61,904 nt of DNA from positions 1 to 61,904 of the forward strand of contig CBDUZZ010000020.1 in assembly GCA_965371855.1 (NCBI GenBank). The letters are read 5' to 3'. The notes beneath the pieces were generated by a model, which saw only the letters and a program-made list of their open reading frames with translations, was not told the DNA's origin and did no database searches. Numbering within the stretch: the first letter of the stretch is position 1; each line of letters begins with the position of its first letter. The position numbers and the translations under genes were made by a program. Source of the stretch: JAADEM01 sp965371855. GTDB taxonomy: Bacteria > Bacteroidota > Bacteroidia > Bacteroidales > Marinilabiliaceae. Of this stretch, positions 1 to 9,264 are shown one piece after another.

Positions 1-28
1 GCAAGGATAAAATTAAAGAGACTTTATC

Positions 29-40
29 CGTCAATTGACG
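29..40. repeat. 12-bp perfect palindrome upstream of susC
   Basis: The sequence cgtcaattgacg reads the same on both strands. It lies about 170 bases before the susC start and could be an operator for a dimeric regulator or part of the promoter region. Nothing else in the sequence supports a particular role. Confidence 0.35.
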
Positions 41-115
41 ATTAACTTAACACTAATTTATTAAATAATCTAAAACTTATGTGCCTATGAAGAACTAAAC
101 TGTAATAAAAAAGAA

Positions 116-143
116 GCAGGAAAATGCGGTCACATTTCCCTGC
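116..143 (+). promoter_or_regulatory. Stem-loop in the susC leader
   Basis: The arms gcaggaaaatg and catttccctgc pair at 10 of 11 positions around a six-base loop. The stem lies 68 bases before the susC ATG, so it should be in the 5' untranslated leader. No T-run follows, which argues against a simple terminator. It may control mRNA stability or translation, or be the target of a cis-antisense RNA of the kind described for PULs of Bacteroides fragilis. The pairing is seen; the role is inferred. Confidence 0.5.
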
Positions 144-163
144 AGAAATTTCAACAAAAATCA

Positions 164-181
164 GCCAAAGCATGCTTTGGC
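164..181 (+). promoter_or_regulatory. 18-bp perfect palindrome in the susC leader
   Basis: The sequence gccaaagcatgctttggc is perfectly self-complementary and ends 29 bases before the susC ATG. As RNA it could form a short hairpin next to the ribosome-binding region; as DNA it has the symmetry of a dimeric regulator site. With the stem at 116-143 it makes a leader with two separate foldable elements. No recognisable Bacteroidota -7 box (TAnnTTTG) is seen between 1 and 210, so the promoter may lie further upstream or be of an ECF-sigma type. Confidence 0.5.
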
Positions 182-210
182 AAATTTTCTAATTAAAACA
201 ATACAAAGTT

Positions 211-3200
211 ATGAAAAAAAATGATTATTTTTTTATTGGGAGGAAAATGTTTCCCAGATTAAGAAAAACATTTAAAATTATGAAACTGACTGTATTTTTA
301 CTCTTGTTATCGATAATGCAGGTTTTTGCAAACGAATCTTATTCGCAAAACACAAAACTTACGTTCGATATGGAAGACGTTACAGTTAAAGAAGTTTTAG
401 GAGAAATAGAAAGCATGAGTGAGTTCTATTTTTTGTACAGTAGCAAGATCATTGATGATAGCAGGAAAACTGATATTGCGGTAAAAAACGAAAAAATTAC
501 GAAAATTCTGGACAAACTTTTTCTCGACAACGATGTCGACTTTGTTGTAAGAGGAAGGCAAATTGTATTAACGAGTAATGAGTTAGCCGACTCTTTCCGT
601 GGGTTCTCTACACAGGAAAAGGCTGTGAGCGGTAAAATTACCGATGAAAATGGGGATCCCATCCCCGGGGTTAATATTATGGTTAAAGGAACCTCTATTG
701 GGACTATTACAGATATGGAAGGGAACTACTCGCTTAGTGTACCTGCTGACGCTGTTACACTTCTATTCTCATTTATAGGGATGGAAACACAGGAAATAGC
801 CATAGGTAATTCATCTACTATTAATGTAACCTTGCAATCAACTAACATTGGGCTTGATGAGGTAGTTGCCATTGGTTATGGTACGGTAAAGAAAAGCGAC
901 CTCACCGGAGCAATTTCAACAGTGAAAGTCTCAGATCTTGCAAACATTCCCGCATCGGATCCAATAAAAGCACTTCAGGGAAGGATAAGTGGTTTATCAA
1001 TCACTTCGAATTCAGGGCAACCTGGTGATGGAAGTTCCGTAGTAATTCGCGGGATTCAATCAATTAATGGGTCAAATTCGCCTATTTATGTTGTTGACGG
1101 AATCATTATGGGCAGTATTGATGGGCTTAATCATTTAGATTTTAAATCTGTATCTGTATTAAAAGATGCATCAGCAGCAGCCATTTATGGTGCAAGAGCT
1201 GCTAACGGGGTTATTCTTATTACTACCAAAAGAGGAACTAGAGAGGGAAAAATTACTCTTACTTACGACGGGTTTATTGGTGTTCAGGGGCAGAGCAATC
1301 TTCGGCCTGACATGTTAAAAGGATTAGATTGGATGAACCTGTACCGTGAATCATTTGTAACAGGTGGAGTATTTGAAAGTCAGTTTCCTGATGAGCAATT
1401 TATTGAAAATAATTATGGATATCGTTGGAATGCGGGCAATGATAGCTATGAAAAATTGCCTAATGCAGTAGATGAGGACTGGTTTGATGCAATGAGAAGG
1501 CAGGGAGTAGTACAAAGGCATAATCTTTCTTTGTCAGGAGGTTCTGAATCATCTAACTATTATTTCTCCACTGCATATTATTCTAATAAAGGAATGATTA
1601 CAGGTACGGGAAACAAGAAATATAACATAACTTTTAGTTCTGACCACAAGGTTGGTAAACTGTTTGATTTTGGTAATTCACTGATGATTAGTTCTAATAG
1701 GACCGATGGTTATTTTAAGTATTACGCAATTGCAATGGCTAAACCACCTATTACCCGTGTTTATGAAGATGATGGTGACTGGGGGGTTATTGATAATATT
1801 ACAATGGAGCACATGCACCAAAACCCTCTTTGGATGTCGGAAAAAAATAAGCCTCATTACAAAACAGGTACAAGCATTAAGGGTAATGTTTACCTTATCA
1901 CTCATATTCTTGAAGGGCTTGATTTAACTGCCAGGGGAAATGTAATTAAATCATTTGGAAATAATGTGGAGTTTTATGCCGGCGCTGATCCAAAATTTAA
2001 CTGGGAACATGGTTCTACTAATAGTATAAATAAGAGGCGTAGTGAATCAACATATTGGAGTACCGACTTATTACTCAATTATGAAAAGAGTTTTAACGAC
2101 AACCACAAAATTAAACTTTTGGCAGGTTATTCTAATGAAGAAAATACCAGTGAGTCATTAAGTGGTTACAGACAAGGAACCCCTAATAATAAAATACCTT
2201 ACTTAGGAGCTGGTGATCCTGGTTCACAAACAAATGATGACTCATTTTCTGACTGGGCATTTCAATCTTTCTTCGGAAGGCTTAACTATAATTTTCAGGA
2301 TAAGTATTTAATTACGGCTACTGTCAGGAGTGATGGGACTTCAAGGCTGGCAGACGGGCATCGTTGGGGTACTTTCCCAATGGGATCTGTTGCATGGAGG
2401 ATCAGCAAGGAGAGCTTTATGCAGGACATCAGTTTTATTAATGATTTGAAACTGCGTGCCAGTTACGGGTCGTTGGGAAACATTGGAAGTATTAGTACTT
2501 ATGGCACTATTGCAGATATGACTCCGGTTAAACTGGTACTTAATCAAGCTGCATATGCTGGTTATACCATGATGAAGGCAGTAAACAAGGATCTTCAATG
2601 GGAAGCCACCGACAAACTAAATATAGGCTTAGACGGAACATTTTTTGATAATCAGATTTATTTTGAAGCAAACTTTTTTCAGGAAAAAACGCATGATCTG
2701 TTGTTCCCTCTGGCATTACCATATTCTGCAGGATTTGGTAGTTGGTTTCCTACCATTAACGGAAAACCTTTTATCAATGCCGGAGAAGTTAAAAATACCG
2801 GATTTGAATTGGATTTGGGTTGGCGCAAACATGTTGGTGACTGGAACTTTGATATAAGGGGTAATGCATCCCATATTAAAAATGAGGTGGTTGATTTATT
2901 TGGACAGGATCTTAGGACTCAGGGGCTTGTTGAAGGCTCTCCTGTGAAATCTTTCTTTGGTTATACCTCAGATGGGTTAATTCTTTCGGAAGATCAAAAA
3001 GCAGGTCAATGGACTGGGAAAGAAATTGGAGATATTCATATTGTTGATATGCCTACTTTGGATGCAGATGGTAATATTGTAGATCCTGACGGCACAATCA
3101 CACCGGCTGATCGTGATATTATCGGAAATAAGTATCCTAAACTTATTTATGGTTTGATGGGAAATATCAGTTACAAAGCATTTACATTGCAAGTACAGTT

Positions 3201-3621
3201 ATCTGGTGTTTACGGCATTGATAAGTATCTCCAATCGGGAGGCCATGCTCCTTATAATTATTTTTATAGTTGGGCAAGAGGCGATGTCGCACAACTTTTG
3301 GACAGGTATCATCCCACACGAAATCCTGATGGAGAATTACCAAGGTTGGATAAGAAAAACCGGGGGAAAAATAATACGTTCTCAACTTTCTGGTTAGAAG
3401 ATGCTTCCTATCTGAGAGTTCAAAACATAAGTCTTAATTATAAAGTTCCTCAAAAAATCACAACAAAAATGAATATGAGTGCACTTTCAGTTTATGTTAG
3501 TTCTGAGAACCTATATACTTTTACAAAATTCTCTTTATCTGAGGTTGATACCAGAAAAGATGCCTTATCAGGTATTCCTCAGCCCCGGACTTTCACTATT
3601 GGCTTAAGAGCTTCCTTTTAA
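211..3621 (+). CDS. susC: SusC/RagA-type TonB-dependent oligosaccharide transporter with STN domain
   Basis: Outer-membrane transporter that, with the SusD lipoprotein encoded next, takes up oligosaccharides in a TonB-dependent way. The 1136-residue protein has a long signal region (about 1-46, ending at YSQ), an STN (secretin/TonB N-terminal) domain at about 47-120, a carboxypeptidase-regulatory-like beta-sandwich at about 139-212 (VSGKITDENG, PIPGVNIMVKGTSIGT), then the plug (EVVAIGYGTVKKSDLTGAIS) and a 22-strand barrel ending in a C-terminal aromatic. Length and domain order are those of full-size SusC proteins with a signalling extension. The STN domain is known from TonB-dependent transducers that signal to a FecR-type anti-sigma factor, so control by an ECF sigma/anti-sigma pair is expected, but none is encoded in this window. 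The ATG at 211 is chosen because the whole export region follows it. It starts the locus, and susD follows after 33 bases. Confidence 0.95.
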   Translation: MKKNDYFFIGRKMFPRLRKTFKIMKLTVFLLLLSIMQVFANESYSQNTKLTFDMEDVTVKEVLGEIESMSEFYFLYSSKIIDDSRKTDIAVKNEKITKILDKLFLDNDVDFVVRGRQIVLTSNELADSFRGFSTQEKAVSGKITDENGDPIPGVNIMVKGTSIGTITDMEGNYSLSVPADAVTLLFSFIGMETQEIAIGNSSTINVTLQSTNIGLDEVVAIGYGTVKKSDLTGAISTVKVSDLANIPASDPIKALQGRISGLSITSNSGQPGDGSSVVIRGIQSINGSNSPIYVVDGIIMGSIDGLNHLDFKSVSVLKDASAAAIYGARAANGVILITTKRGTREGKITLTYDGFIGVQGQSNLRPDMLKGLDWMNLYRESFVTGGVFESQFPDEQFIENNYGYRWNAGNDSYEKLPNAVDEDWFDAMRRQGVVQRHNLSLSGGSESSNYYFSTAYYSNKGMITGTGNKKYNITFSSDHKVGKLFDFGNSLMISSNRTDGYFKYYAIAMAKPPITRVYEDDGDWGVIDNITMEHMHQNPLWMSEKNKPHYKTGTSIKGNVYLITHILEGLDLTARGNVIKSFGNNVEFYAGADPKFNWEHGSTNSINKRRSESTYWSTDLLLNYEKSFNDNHKIKLLAGYSNEENTSESLSGYRQGTPNNKIPYLGAGDPGSQTNDDSFSDWAFQSFFGRLNYNFQDKYLITATVRSDGTSRLADGHRWGTFPMGSVAWRISKESFMQDISFINDLKLRASYGSLGNIGSISTYGTIADMTPVKLVLNQAAYAGYTMMKAVNKDLQWEATDKLNIGLDGTFFDNQIYFEANFFQEKTHDLLFPLALPYSAGFGSWFPTINGKPFINAGEVKNTGFELDLGWRKHVGDWNFDIRGNASHIKNEVVDLFGQDLRTQGLVEGSPVKSFFGYTSDGLILSEDQKAGQWTGKEIGDIHIVDMPTLDADGNIVDPDGTITPADRDIIGNKYPKLIYGLMGNISYKAFTLQVQLSGVYGIDKYLQSGGHAPYNYFYSWARGDVAQLLDRYHPTRNPDGELPRLDKKNRGKNNTFSTFWLEDASYLRVQNISLNYKVPQKITTKMNMSALSVYVSSENLYTFTKFSLSEVDTRKDALSGIPQPRTFTIGLRASF

Positions 3622-3654
3622 TTAAACATGATTAACTTTAAATAGATAATAGTT

Positions 3655-5361
3655 ATGAAATATATAAATAAAATAATTTTAACTTTATTAGTGGGTTTCT
3701 TACTTACTACTATTGGATGTGAAGATTTCCTTGATAGATACCCTAAAGATACTCCTAGTCCGGGTAACTTCTTTGTTAATGAAGAAACTGCAATGAAGAC
3801 AGCAATGGCTGGTATCTCAAGAATACAGTTTCACCTTAGTGGTGCTGTTGCCATGCGTGGTGGTAACTACATGAATAATCTTGATCGGATGACAGATGAT
3901 CAGTATTCTCGTAGTAACAGTGCTGCTTGGTATGGATGGGATTTAACTCCTACCACCTCTCAATTTTGGAAATATTGGGCCGGTTATTACAATTGTATAG
4001 CAAGTTGTAATTATGCGATTGAAGGAATTCCTACCTCTTCGGATCCTAATTACGATGAGAATGCACAAAAACGGGCTATTGCTGTAGCTCATTTTGTCAG
4101 GTCCTGGATTTATTCAAATATTGTTGGACTTTGGGGGTCTGCTCCTTTAATTATTTCAGTGCCTGCGTCAAAAGAAGAATATTATCAACCGAAGGCAACA
4201 CAGGAAGCAATTCTTTTGCAGATGATTGAAGATTTTAAATATGCCAAGGACAATCTACCTGACAGTTGGCCTGGTTATAAGGGAGCTCCTACAAAAGCAG
4301 CCGGTGCCGGTTATCTGGCTAAAGCATATCTTATGCTTGCCGATTATTATAAATATGAGAAGAATGATGCTTCTTCGGCGACTTCTTATTTCGATTTAGC
4401 TAAACAGGCAGGAGAACAGGCAGTTAGCATAGCACATTCAGCCGGCTTTCAGTTAGGAAACTATAAAGGGATGATGCTGGATGCTAATCAGGCATCGAGT
4501 CCGGAGATTCTTTGGTCTGTCCAGTTTGCTCAGGATGTACCCGACTATGGTAATAGTATGAATGTGGTTAGGAATATCCGTGATATAGATGGCCCTTTCA
4601 AAAGTATTCATGGAAGTGGCTGGGGATATTGTTTGCCTCAGCGTAATTTAATTGATGAGTACGAATCGGACGACAGACGCCTTGAATATACTGTTTGGAA
4701 ACCTGGCGATTTTTATGGTATATATCATGGTGCGGCTACAGTTCCAATAGATTATTGGTATATTAATGAGGCAACTGGTGATACTACACATACAACCAAA
4801 TCTTATGTTGATGGTGATACTGTACGTTACAGTTATAAATGGTCTCCTTGCGGCACAAATATTCGAAAAGGTAATTTTGACCCTGCCGTAGATTATTTAC
4901 GTAGTGGAGAGGATTTTGTTATGATGCGTTTAGCTGATTTGTATCTTTTAACTGCCGAAGCCTGTGCTGAAACAGGTGATGATAACAATGCTCTGAAGTA
5001 TGTGAACATGGTGCGTGCCCGTGGAGATGTTGACTTGCCGGCAAGAGCCTTAAATGATGGCAGGTTTGGAGATGGAAGTATTATAGATATTGTACGCCAT
5101 GAAAGACGTATAGAACTTGCCTTTGAAGGTATTCGGCTGTTTGATATGGCACGTTGGGGCTTGTTAAAAACCTATAAACAAAGAGGTGAGAATCATGAGA
5201 TCAAGCGCCATTACTATTCAGATTTACTCCCTGAATCAAATGAAGCGAAATGGGATATTCCATATGGAACTCCCGGACCAGGATTATGGCCTATCCCACA
5301 AAAAGAAATTGATCAAAATGATGCTATGACACAAGCAGATCAAAATCCCGGCTATAATTAA
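3655..5361 (+). CDS. susD: SusD/RagB-type glycan-binding surface lipoprotein
   Basis: Surface lipoprotein that caps the SusC barrel and binds the glycan. A signal peptide II ends in the lipobox TTIGC, with Cys at about 22 followed by EDFLDRYP, the typical SusD start of a mature chain. The 568-residue length is normal. The N-terminal half contains the helical TPR-like part (AVAHFVRSWIYSNIVGLWG, KAYLMLADYYKYEK) and the C-terminal part has RLADLYLLTAEA, ARGDVDLPA and ERRIELAFEGIRLFDMARWG, all hallmarks of the family. It is 33 bases downstream of susC and certainly co-transcribed with it. The ligand cannot be read from the sequence; the neighbours suggest a fucose-rich sulfated glycan. Confidence 0.95.
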   Translation: MKYINKIILTLLVGFLLTTIGCEDFLDRYPKDTPSPGNFFVNEETAMKTAMAGISRIQFHLSGAVAMRGGNYMNNLDRMTDDQYSRSNSAAWYGWDLTPTTSQFWKYWAGYYNCIASCNYAIEGIPTSSDPNYDENAQKRAIAVAHFVRSWIYSNIVGLWGSAPLIISVPASKEEYYQPKATQEAILLQMIEDFKYAKDNLPDSWPGYKGAPTKAAGAGYLAKAYLMLADYYKYEKNDASSATSYFDLAKQAGEQAVSIAHSAGFQLGNYKGMMLDANQASSPEILWSVQFAQDVPDYGNSMNVVRNIRDIDGPFKSIHGSGWGYCLPQRNLIDEYESDDRRLEYTVWKPGDFYGIYHGAATVPIDYWYINEATGDTTHTTKSYVDGDTVRYSYKWSPCGTNIRKGNFDPAVDYLRSGEDFVMMRLADLYLLTAEACAETGDDNNALKYVNMVRARGDVDLPARALNDGRFGDGSIIDIVRHERRIELAFEGIRLFDMARWGLLKTYKQRGENHEIKRHYYSDLLPESNEAKWDIPYGTPGPGLWPIPQKEIDQNDAMTQADQNPGYN

Positions 5362-5383
5362 TAAAATGATGTGATAAATTTAT

Positions 5384-5419
5384 GAGGATGTTGTTTGTGA
5401 CAAACATTAAATCATCCTC
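5384..5419 (+). promoter_or_regulatory. Long stem-loop just after susD
   Basis: gaggatg pairs with catcctc and, inside it, tgtttg pairs with caaaca around a tga loop, giving a two-part stem 22 bases after the susD stop. The following bases (ttaaaatctcttt) are not a clean T-tract, so it looks more like an mRNA-stabilising 3' structure or a partial terminator than a strong terminator. It would help explain high susCD expression relative to downstream enzymes. Confidence 0.5.
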
Positions 5420-5433
5420 TTAAAATCTCTTTG

Positions 5434-5486
5434 ATACCCTGTGATCTTTTGTTTTCAATAAATGATTCCAGGGTATTTTTTTATTT
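5434..5486 (+). terminator. Probable rho-independent terminator after susCD
   Basis: ataccctg (5434-5441) pairs with cagggtat (5469-5476), and the second arm runs directly into a T-rich stretch. The loop is long (27 bases), which weakens the call. Together with the stem at 5384-5419 it separates susCD from the enzyme genes. The 292-base spacer 5362-5653 holds these two hairpins and otherwise only AT-rich sequence in which I could not identify a convincing promoter box. Confidence 0.55.
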
Positions 5487-5653
5487 GCATGATGCATTTT
5501 GATATGTTCTTGGTGAAAATATTCGTGCCATACGAGATTATTTTAGTTTGATAAAATTGATGATATTTTCGGTTTCTCTGTCACTGTATAATATATAGTT
5601 TCAATATCATGTATTTTTTTAAACCAAAATATTAACGAACTAATTGTTTTACC

Positions 5654-7576
5654 ATGTTTTTACCAACTTTCACCAACTTCACAAAACCTACTCTTTTATT
5701 TGTAGTTGCCTTGTTTTTTATGTCATGCAGTTCTACCGAACACAACTTTTTTAGCCCTGACAAAAAGGTATCAGTAAAATTCGAAATAGATGAAATTAAT
5801 GGTGGGGCATTTTATTCTGCATTTAATGGAGAAAATGTACTCATTTCAAAGTCAAGGCTCGGCCTGGTAACCAAAGAAAATTCGATCCCCACCGATAACC
5901 TTAAAATTATTTCGGTAAACAAGTCTCAGGTTAACGTAACCTGGAAACCCATTTATGGTGAAAGAGATTTGATAGTTGACAATTACAATCAGTACGAAGT
6001 TGAACTCACCGATAAAAATACCCTTGAAAAAACTTTTACCGTAGTTTTCAGGATTTATAACGAAGGTGTTGCCTTTAAATATAGAATTCAGGAACAGGAA
6101 AACTTAGATAAAATAGAGATCGAATCAGAATTAACAGAATTTACATTGCCCACCGATGCTCCTGCTTATGTAACTTATGCCACGCAAGGCGAATATCAAA
6201 AAATAAATATCAGCAAAATAAAAAAGGAGTGCGAACGGCCGCTGGTTGTCGAACTTGACAATGATAATGTAATTGCAATTGGAGAAGCTGCATTGGTTGA
6301 TTATGCACGAATGAGAATAAGTTACTCATCAGAAAAGGAAAATACATTAATTCCCTCGCTTGCAAGTGAAGTAGTTCTGCCCCTTCCAATGCAAACCCCA
6401 TGGCGTTTTATTATGGTTGCCAGCTCTCCCGGCAAACTTCTCGAAAATAGTTTTTTCACCCAAAACCTGAATGAGCCGTGTGCCATAGAAAATGTGTCGT
6501 GGATAAAACCAGGGAAAGTACTTCGCGAAGTTACCTTAACAACTACCGGTGGAATTGCATGTATCAATTTTGCCGCAAAAAACAATTTTCAATATGTTTT
6601 GTACGATGCTGGTTGGTACGGTTACGAATACGATGAAGCATCGGATGCAACCACAGTTACCCTCGATTCGCGCCGCTCAAAAGGACCGCTTGATTTACAA
6701 AAAGTTATTGATTACGGGAAGAGTAAAGGAATTGGAATAATACTGTATGTAAATGGCAAAGCACTCGAAAAGCAGTTAGACGAAATTCTGCCCCTCTATG
6801 AATCGTGGGGAGTTGCAGGGGTAAAATATGGTTTCGTAAAAACAGGTTCGCAAGAGTGGACAAGTTGGTTGCACGAAGCAATCCGCAAAGCTGCGAAACA
6901 TCATTTAATGATTGATGTGCATGACCGCTACCGACCGACTGGATATTCCCGTACTTACCCCAATTTTATGACCCGTGAAGGTGTGCGTGGTGATGAAGCC
7001 AGCCCTTCGAGCCAGCAAACATTAACAACTATTTTTACCCGTATGTTAACTGGGGCAGCCGATAACACAATATGTTATTTCTCTACAAGGGTAACAGAAA
7101 AGATGGGTTCTCATGCTTCTCAGTTGGCAAAAGCAGTTTGTATTTACGGTCCATGGCACTCCATATTTTGGTACGACAGGCCACAAGGTTCACCCGGAAC
7201 GAAAACGGGGATTGCAGCCGAAGACAGGACGATTGGCAACGAGCTGGAATTGGAATTCTTCTATAAAGTGCCATCTGTTTGGGACGATACAAAGGTATTG
7301 GAAGGTGCAATTGGTGAATATGCAACAATTGCACGCCGCAGTGGCGAGAATTGGTTTATTGGTTCAATAAACGGCAACAGCCCCCACACCGTTAATATCA
7401 ATCTTAGTTTTCTTGAAAATAATAAAAAATATAAAGCAATTATTTATTCTGATGACCCAGCAGTTGATACAAGGACTCATGTGAAAATTGAGGCGCAGGA
7501 TGTAAGTTCCGGTAATATCCTTAAATATAATTTGAAAGCAAAGACCGGGTTGGCAGTGAGGATTGTCCCTCTGTAG
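5654..7576 (+). CDS. GH97 family alpha-glycosidase (lipoprotein)
   Basis: Glycoside hydrolase family 97 cleaves alpha-glucosides or alpha-galactosides, usually in the periplasm; SusB is the type member. The protein has a lipobox (FFMSCSS, Cys about 25), an N-terminal beta-sandwich (about 30-300), a TIM barrel with YVLYDAGWYGYE, and a C-terminal beta domain; 640 residues is close to the family norm. At the position where retaining members carry an Asp nucleophile there is Gly393 (VKYGFV), as in the inverting SusB type. The SusB glutamate region reads HDRYRPTG (Asp424) instead of the SusB HEATRPTG as I remember it, while EGVRGDE (442-448) keeps acidic residues. It is therefore probably an inverting member with a substituted acid; substrate unknown. 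The C69 gene follows after 12 bases. Confidence 0.85.
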   Translation: MFLPTFTNFTKPTLLFVVALFFMSCSSTEHNFFSPDKKVSVKFEIDEINGGAFYSAFNGENVLISKSRLGLVTKENSIPTDNLKIISVNKSQVNVTWKPIYGERDLIVDNYNQYEVELTDKNTLEKTFTVVFRIYNEGVAFKYRIQEQENLDKIEIESELTEFTLPTDAPAYVTYATQGEYQKINISKIKKECERPLVVELDNDNVIAIGEAALVDYARMRISYSSEKENTLIPSLASEVVLPLPMQTPWRFIMVASSPGKLLENSFFTQNLNEPCAIENVSWIKPGKVLREVTLTTTGGIACINFAAKNNFQYVLYDAGWYGYEYDEASDATTVTLDSRRSKGPLDLQKVIDYGKSKGIGIILYVNGKALEKQLDEILPLYESWGVAGVKYGFVKTGSQEWTSWLHEAIRKAAKHHLMIDVHDRYRPTGYSRTYPNFMTREGVRGDEASPSSQQTLTTIFTRMLTGAADNTICYFSTRVTEKMGSHASQLAKAVCIYGPWHSIFWYDRPQGSPGTKTGIAAEDRTIGNELELEFFYKVPSVWDDTKVLEGAIGEYATIARRSGENWFIGSINGNSPHTVNINLSFLENNKKYKAIIYSDDPAVDTRTHVKIEAQDVSSGNILKYNLKAKTGLAVRIVPL

Positions 7577-7588
7577 AAAATAAAAAGA

Positions 7589-9229
7589 ATGAAAAATTTA
7601 AGATGTAAGGTTTTTTTTGTTAGCATTTTTATTGCAATATTTTTTGCGCCCAAGGTTTTTTCATGCACTAATTTGTTGGTTACCAAAGGTGCATCAACCG
7701 ATGGTTCGGTAATGATAACCTACACCTGCGATGGTGAATTTCATCCCCACATGAGATATATTTCGGCAGCCGACTATGCCTCGGGCGATTCAATGGAAAT
7801 AAAAGACCGCAATGGAGTAATGCACAAAGTTCCTCAGGTTTCGCACACATATTCTGTCGTAAGCTTTATGAACGAATATCAGTTAGCTATTTCTGAAACG
7901 ACTTTCGATGGAAGAAGGGAATTGCATAATCCCGAAGGTCTGTTTCATTATAATTTGCTAATAAGGGTTGCACTACAACGAGCCAAAACTGCACGCGAAG
8001 CAATCCAGGTAATTACTTCGTTGGTAGATGAATATGGTTACCGTTCAACGGGAGAGTCTTTCTCAATTGCCGATACAAAGGAGGCGTGGATATTGGAACT
8101 GATTGGAATGGGGGTAGGCAGGAAAGGTGCTGTTTGGGTGGCACGTAAAATTCCCGATGGATATATTTCTGCCCATGCCAACAAAGCACGCATTAGTACC
8201 TTCCCTTTAAACGATAAAGAAAATTGTTTGTATAGTCCAAACGTTATTTCATTTGCTATTGAAAAAGGGTACTACAATCCTAAATCTAAAGAACCATTTC
8301 GTTTTAACGAAGCATATTGTCCATCAACACCTAAAAACCAGAGGTACGCATCGGCAAGGGTTTGGAGCCTTTTCAGAAGGGCCGCCCCATCGTTGAATTT
8401 ATCGGCTGATTATCATAGGGCTGTAGAAGGAGCAGATCCATACCCGTTGTGGATAAAGCCGGATAAGAAAATAAGCACTTCAGATGTGTTCGATTTAATG
8501 CGTGACCACTACGAAGGAACCGATTTTGATATGACCAAAGGTATTGATGCCGGTCCTTATGCAACACCAAACAGGTGGCGCCCAATGGTATGGGAAGTTG
8601 ATGGACAGGAATATGCCTGGGAGCGTCCTATTTCAACTCAGCAAACAGGATTTTCGTTCGTTACGCAATCGCGCTCGTGGTTGCCGAATTCAATTGGCGG
8701 AGTTCTTTGGTATGGTATGGACGATACCTATACCAGTTGCTATTTCCCTCTTTACTGCGGAATAAACAAAATACCTGAGTCATATACTGTCGGAAGTATA
8801 AAAAAATTCTCATGGGAATCGGCATGGTGGGTATTTAATTTTGTAGCTAATTATGCCAATCTGAAATATTCGTACATGTATCAGGACATTAAAACTGTAC
8901 AACAAGAATTGGAGCAGGATTTTTTAAACAGGCAGGCAATTATTGAAGAAGCTGCTCTTGCATTAAATAACATTGATAAGGAGTTATTAACCACATTCCT
9001 GACCGACTATTCGGTATCGAAAGGTGAAATGGTTTTTGAACGTTGGCGCGAATTGGGTGAATCTCTTATCACAAAATATAACGATGGGTATATTAAAGAT
9101 AAAAATGGTCGCCCCAGAGAAAATGGTTACTCTGAAGAGTGGAGTCGAAAAGTACTCAAAGAGCGGCCAAATCAATTCAAATTAAAGGAGAATAAGAATA
9201 AGGGAACCGAATCCCGCCTTATTGATTAA
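7589..9229 (+). CDS. C69 family dipeptidase (PepD-like), exported
   Basis: Members of peptidase family C69 are N-terminal nucleophile hydrolases that split dipeptides. After a signal peptide (1-25), Cys26 begins the conserved run CTNLLVTKGASTDGS and would be the N-terminal nucleophile freed by processing. Further family features are ETTFDGRREL, ESFSIADTKEAWILELIG and the C-terminal FVANYANLKYSYM helix region. At 546 residues it has the normal length. It sits 12 bases after the GH97 gene and 35 bases before a beta-helix gene, so it belongs to the same transcript, yet peptidases are not standard glycan-degrading enzymes. It may trim amino-acid or peptide substituents on the glycan or glycoprotein, or be a passenger. 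Confidence 0.85.
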   Translation: MKNLRCKVFFVSIFIAIFFAPKVFSCTNLLVTKGASTDGSVMITYTCDGEFHPHMRYISAADYASGDSMEIKDRNGVMHKVPQVSHTYSVVSFMNEYQLAISETTFDGRRELHNPEGLFHYNLLIRVALQRAKTAREAIQVITSLVDEYGYRSTGESFSIADTKEAWILELIGMGVGRKGAVWVARKIPDGYISAHANKARISTFPLNDKENCLYSPNVISFAIEKGYYNPKSKEPFRFNEAYCPSTPKNQRYASARVWSLFRRAAPSLNLSADYHRAVEGADPYPLWIKPDKKISTSDVFDLMRDHYEGTDFDMTKGIDAGPYATPNRWRPMVWEVDGQEYAWERPISTQQTGFSFVTQSRSWLPNSIGGVLWYGMDDTYTSCYFPLYCGINKIPESYTVGSIKKFSWESAWWVFNFVANYANLKYSYMYQDIKTVQQELEQDFLNRQAIIEEAALALNNIDKELLTTFLTDYSVSKGEMVFERWRELGESLITKYNDGYIKDKNGRPRENGYSEEWSRKVLKERPNQFKLKENKNKGTESRLID

Positions 9230-9264
9230 AAGATAATATCAACTTAAAATAAAAATACGAAAAA

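Noticed and set aside
426..662. Minus-strand reading frames such as this one, overlapping susC and most other genes
   Set aside because: They lie inside strongly recognisable + strand genes, have no family features and are shadows of codon composition.
5541..5653. A Bacteroidota promoter (TTG / TAnnTTTG) before the GH97 gene
   Set aside because: The nearest match, ttagtttg near 5547, has a mismatch and no TTG at the right distance, so it is not reported as a feature.
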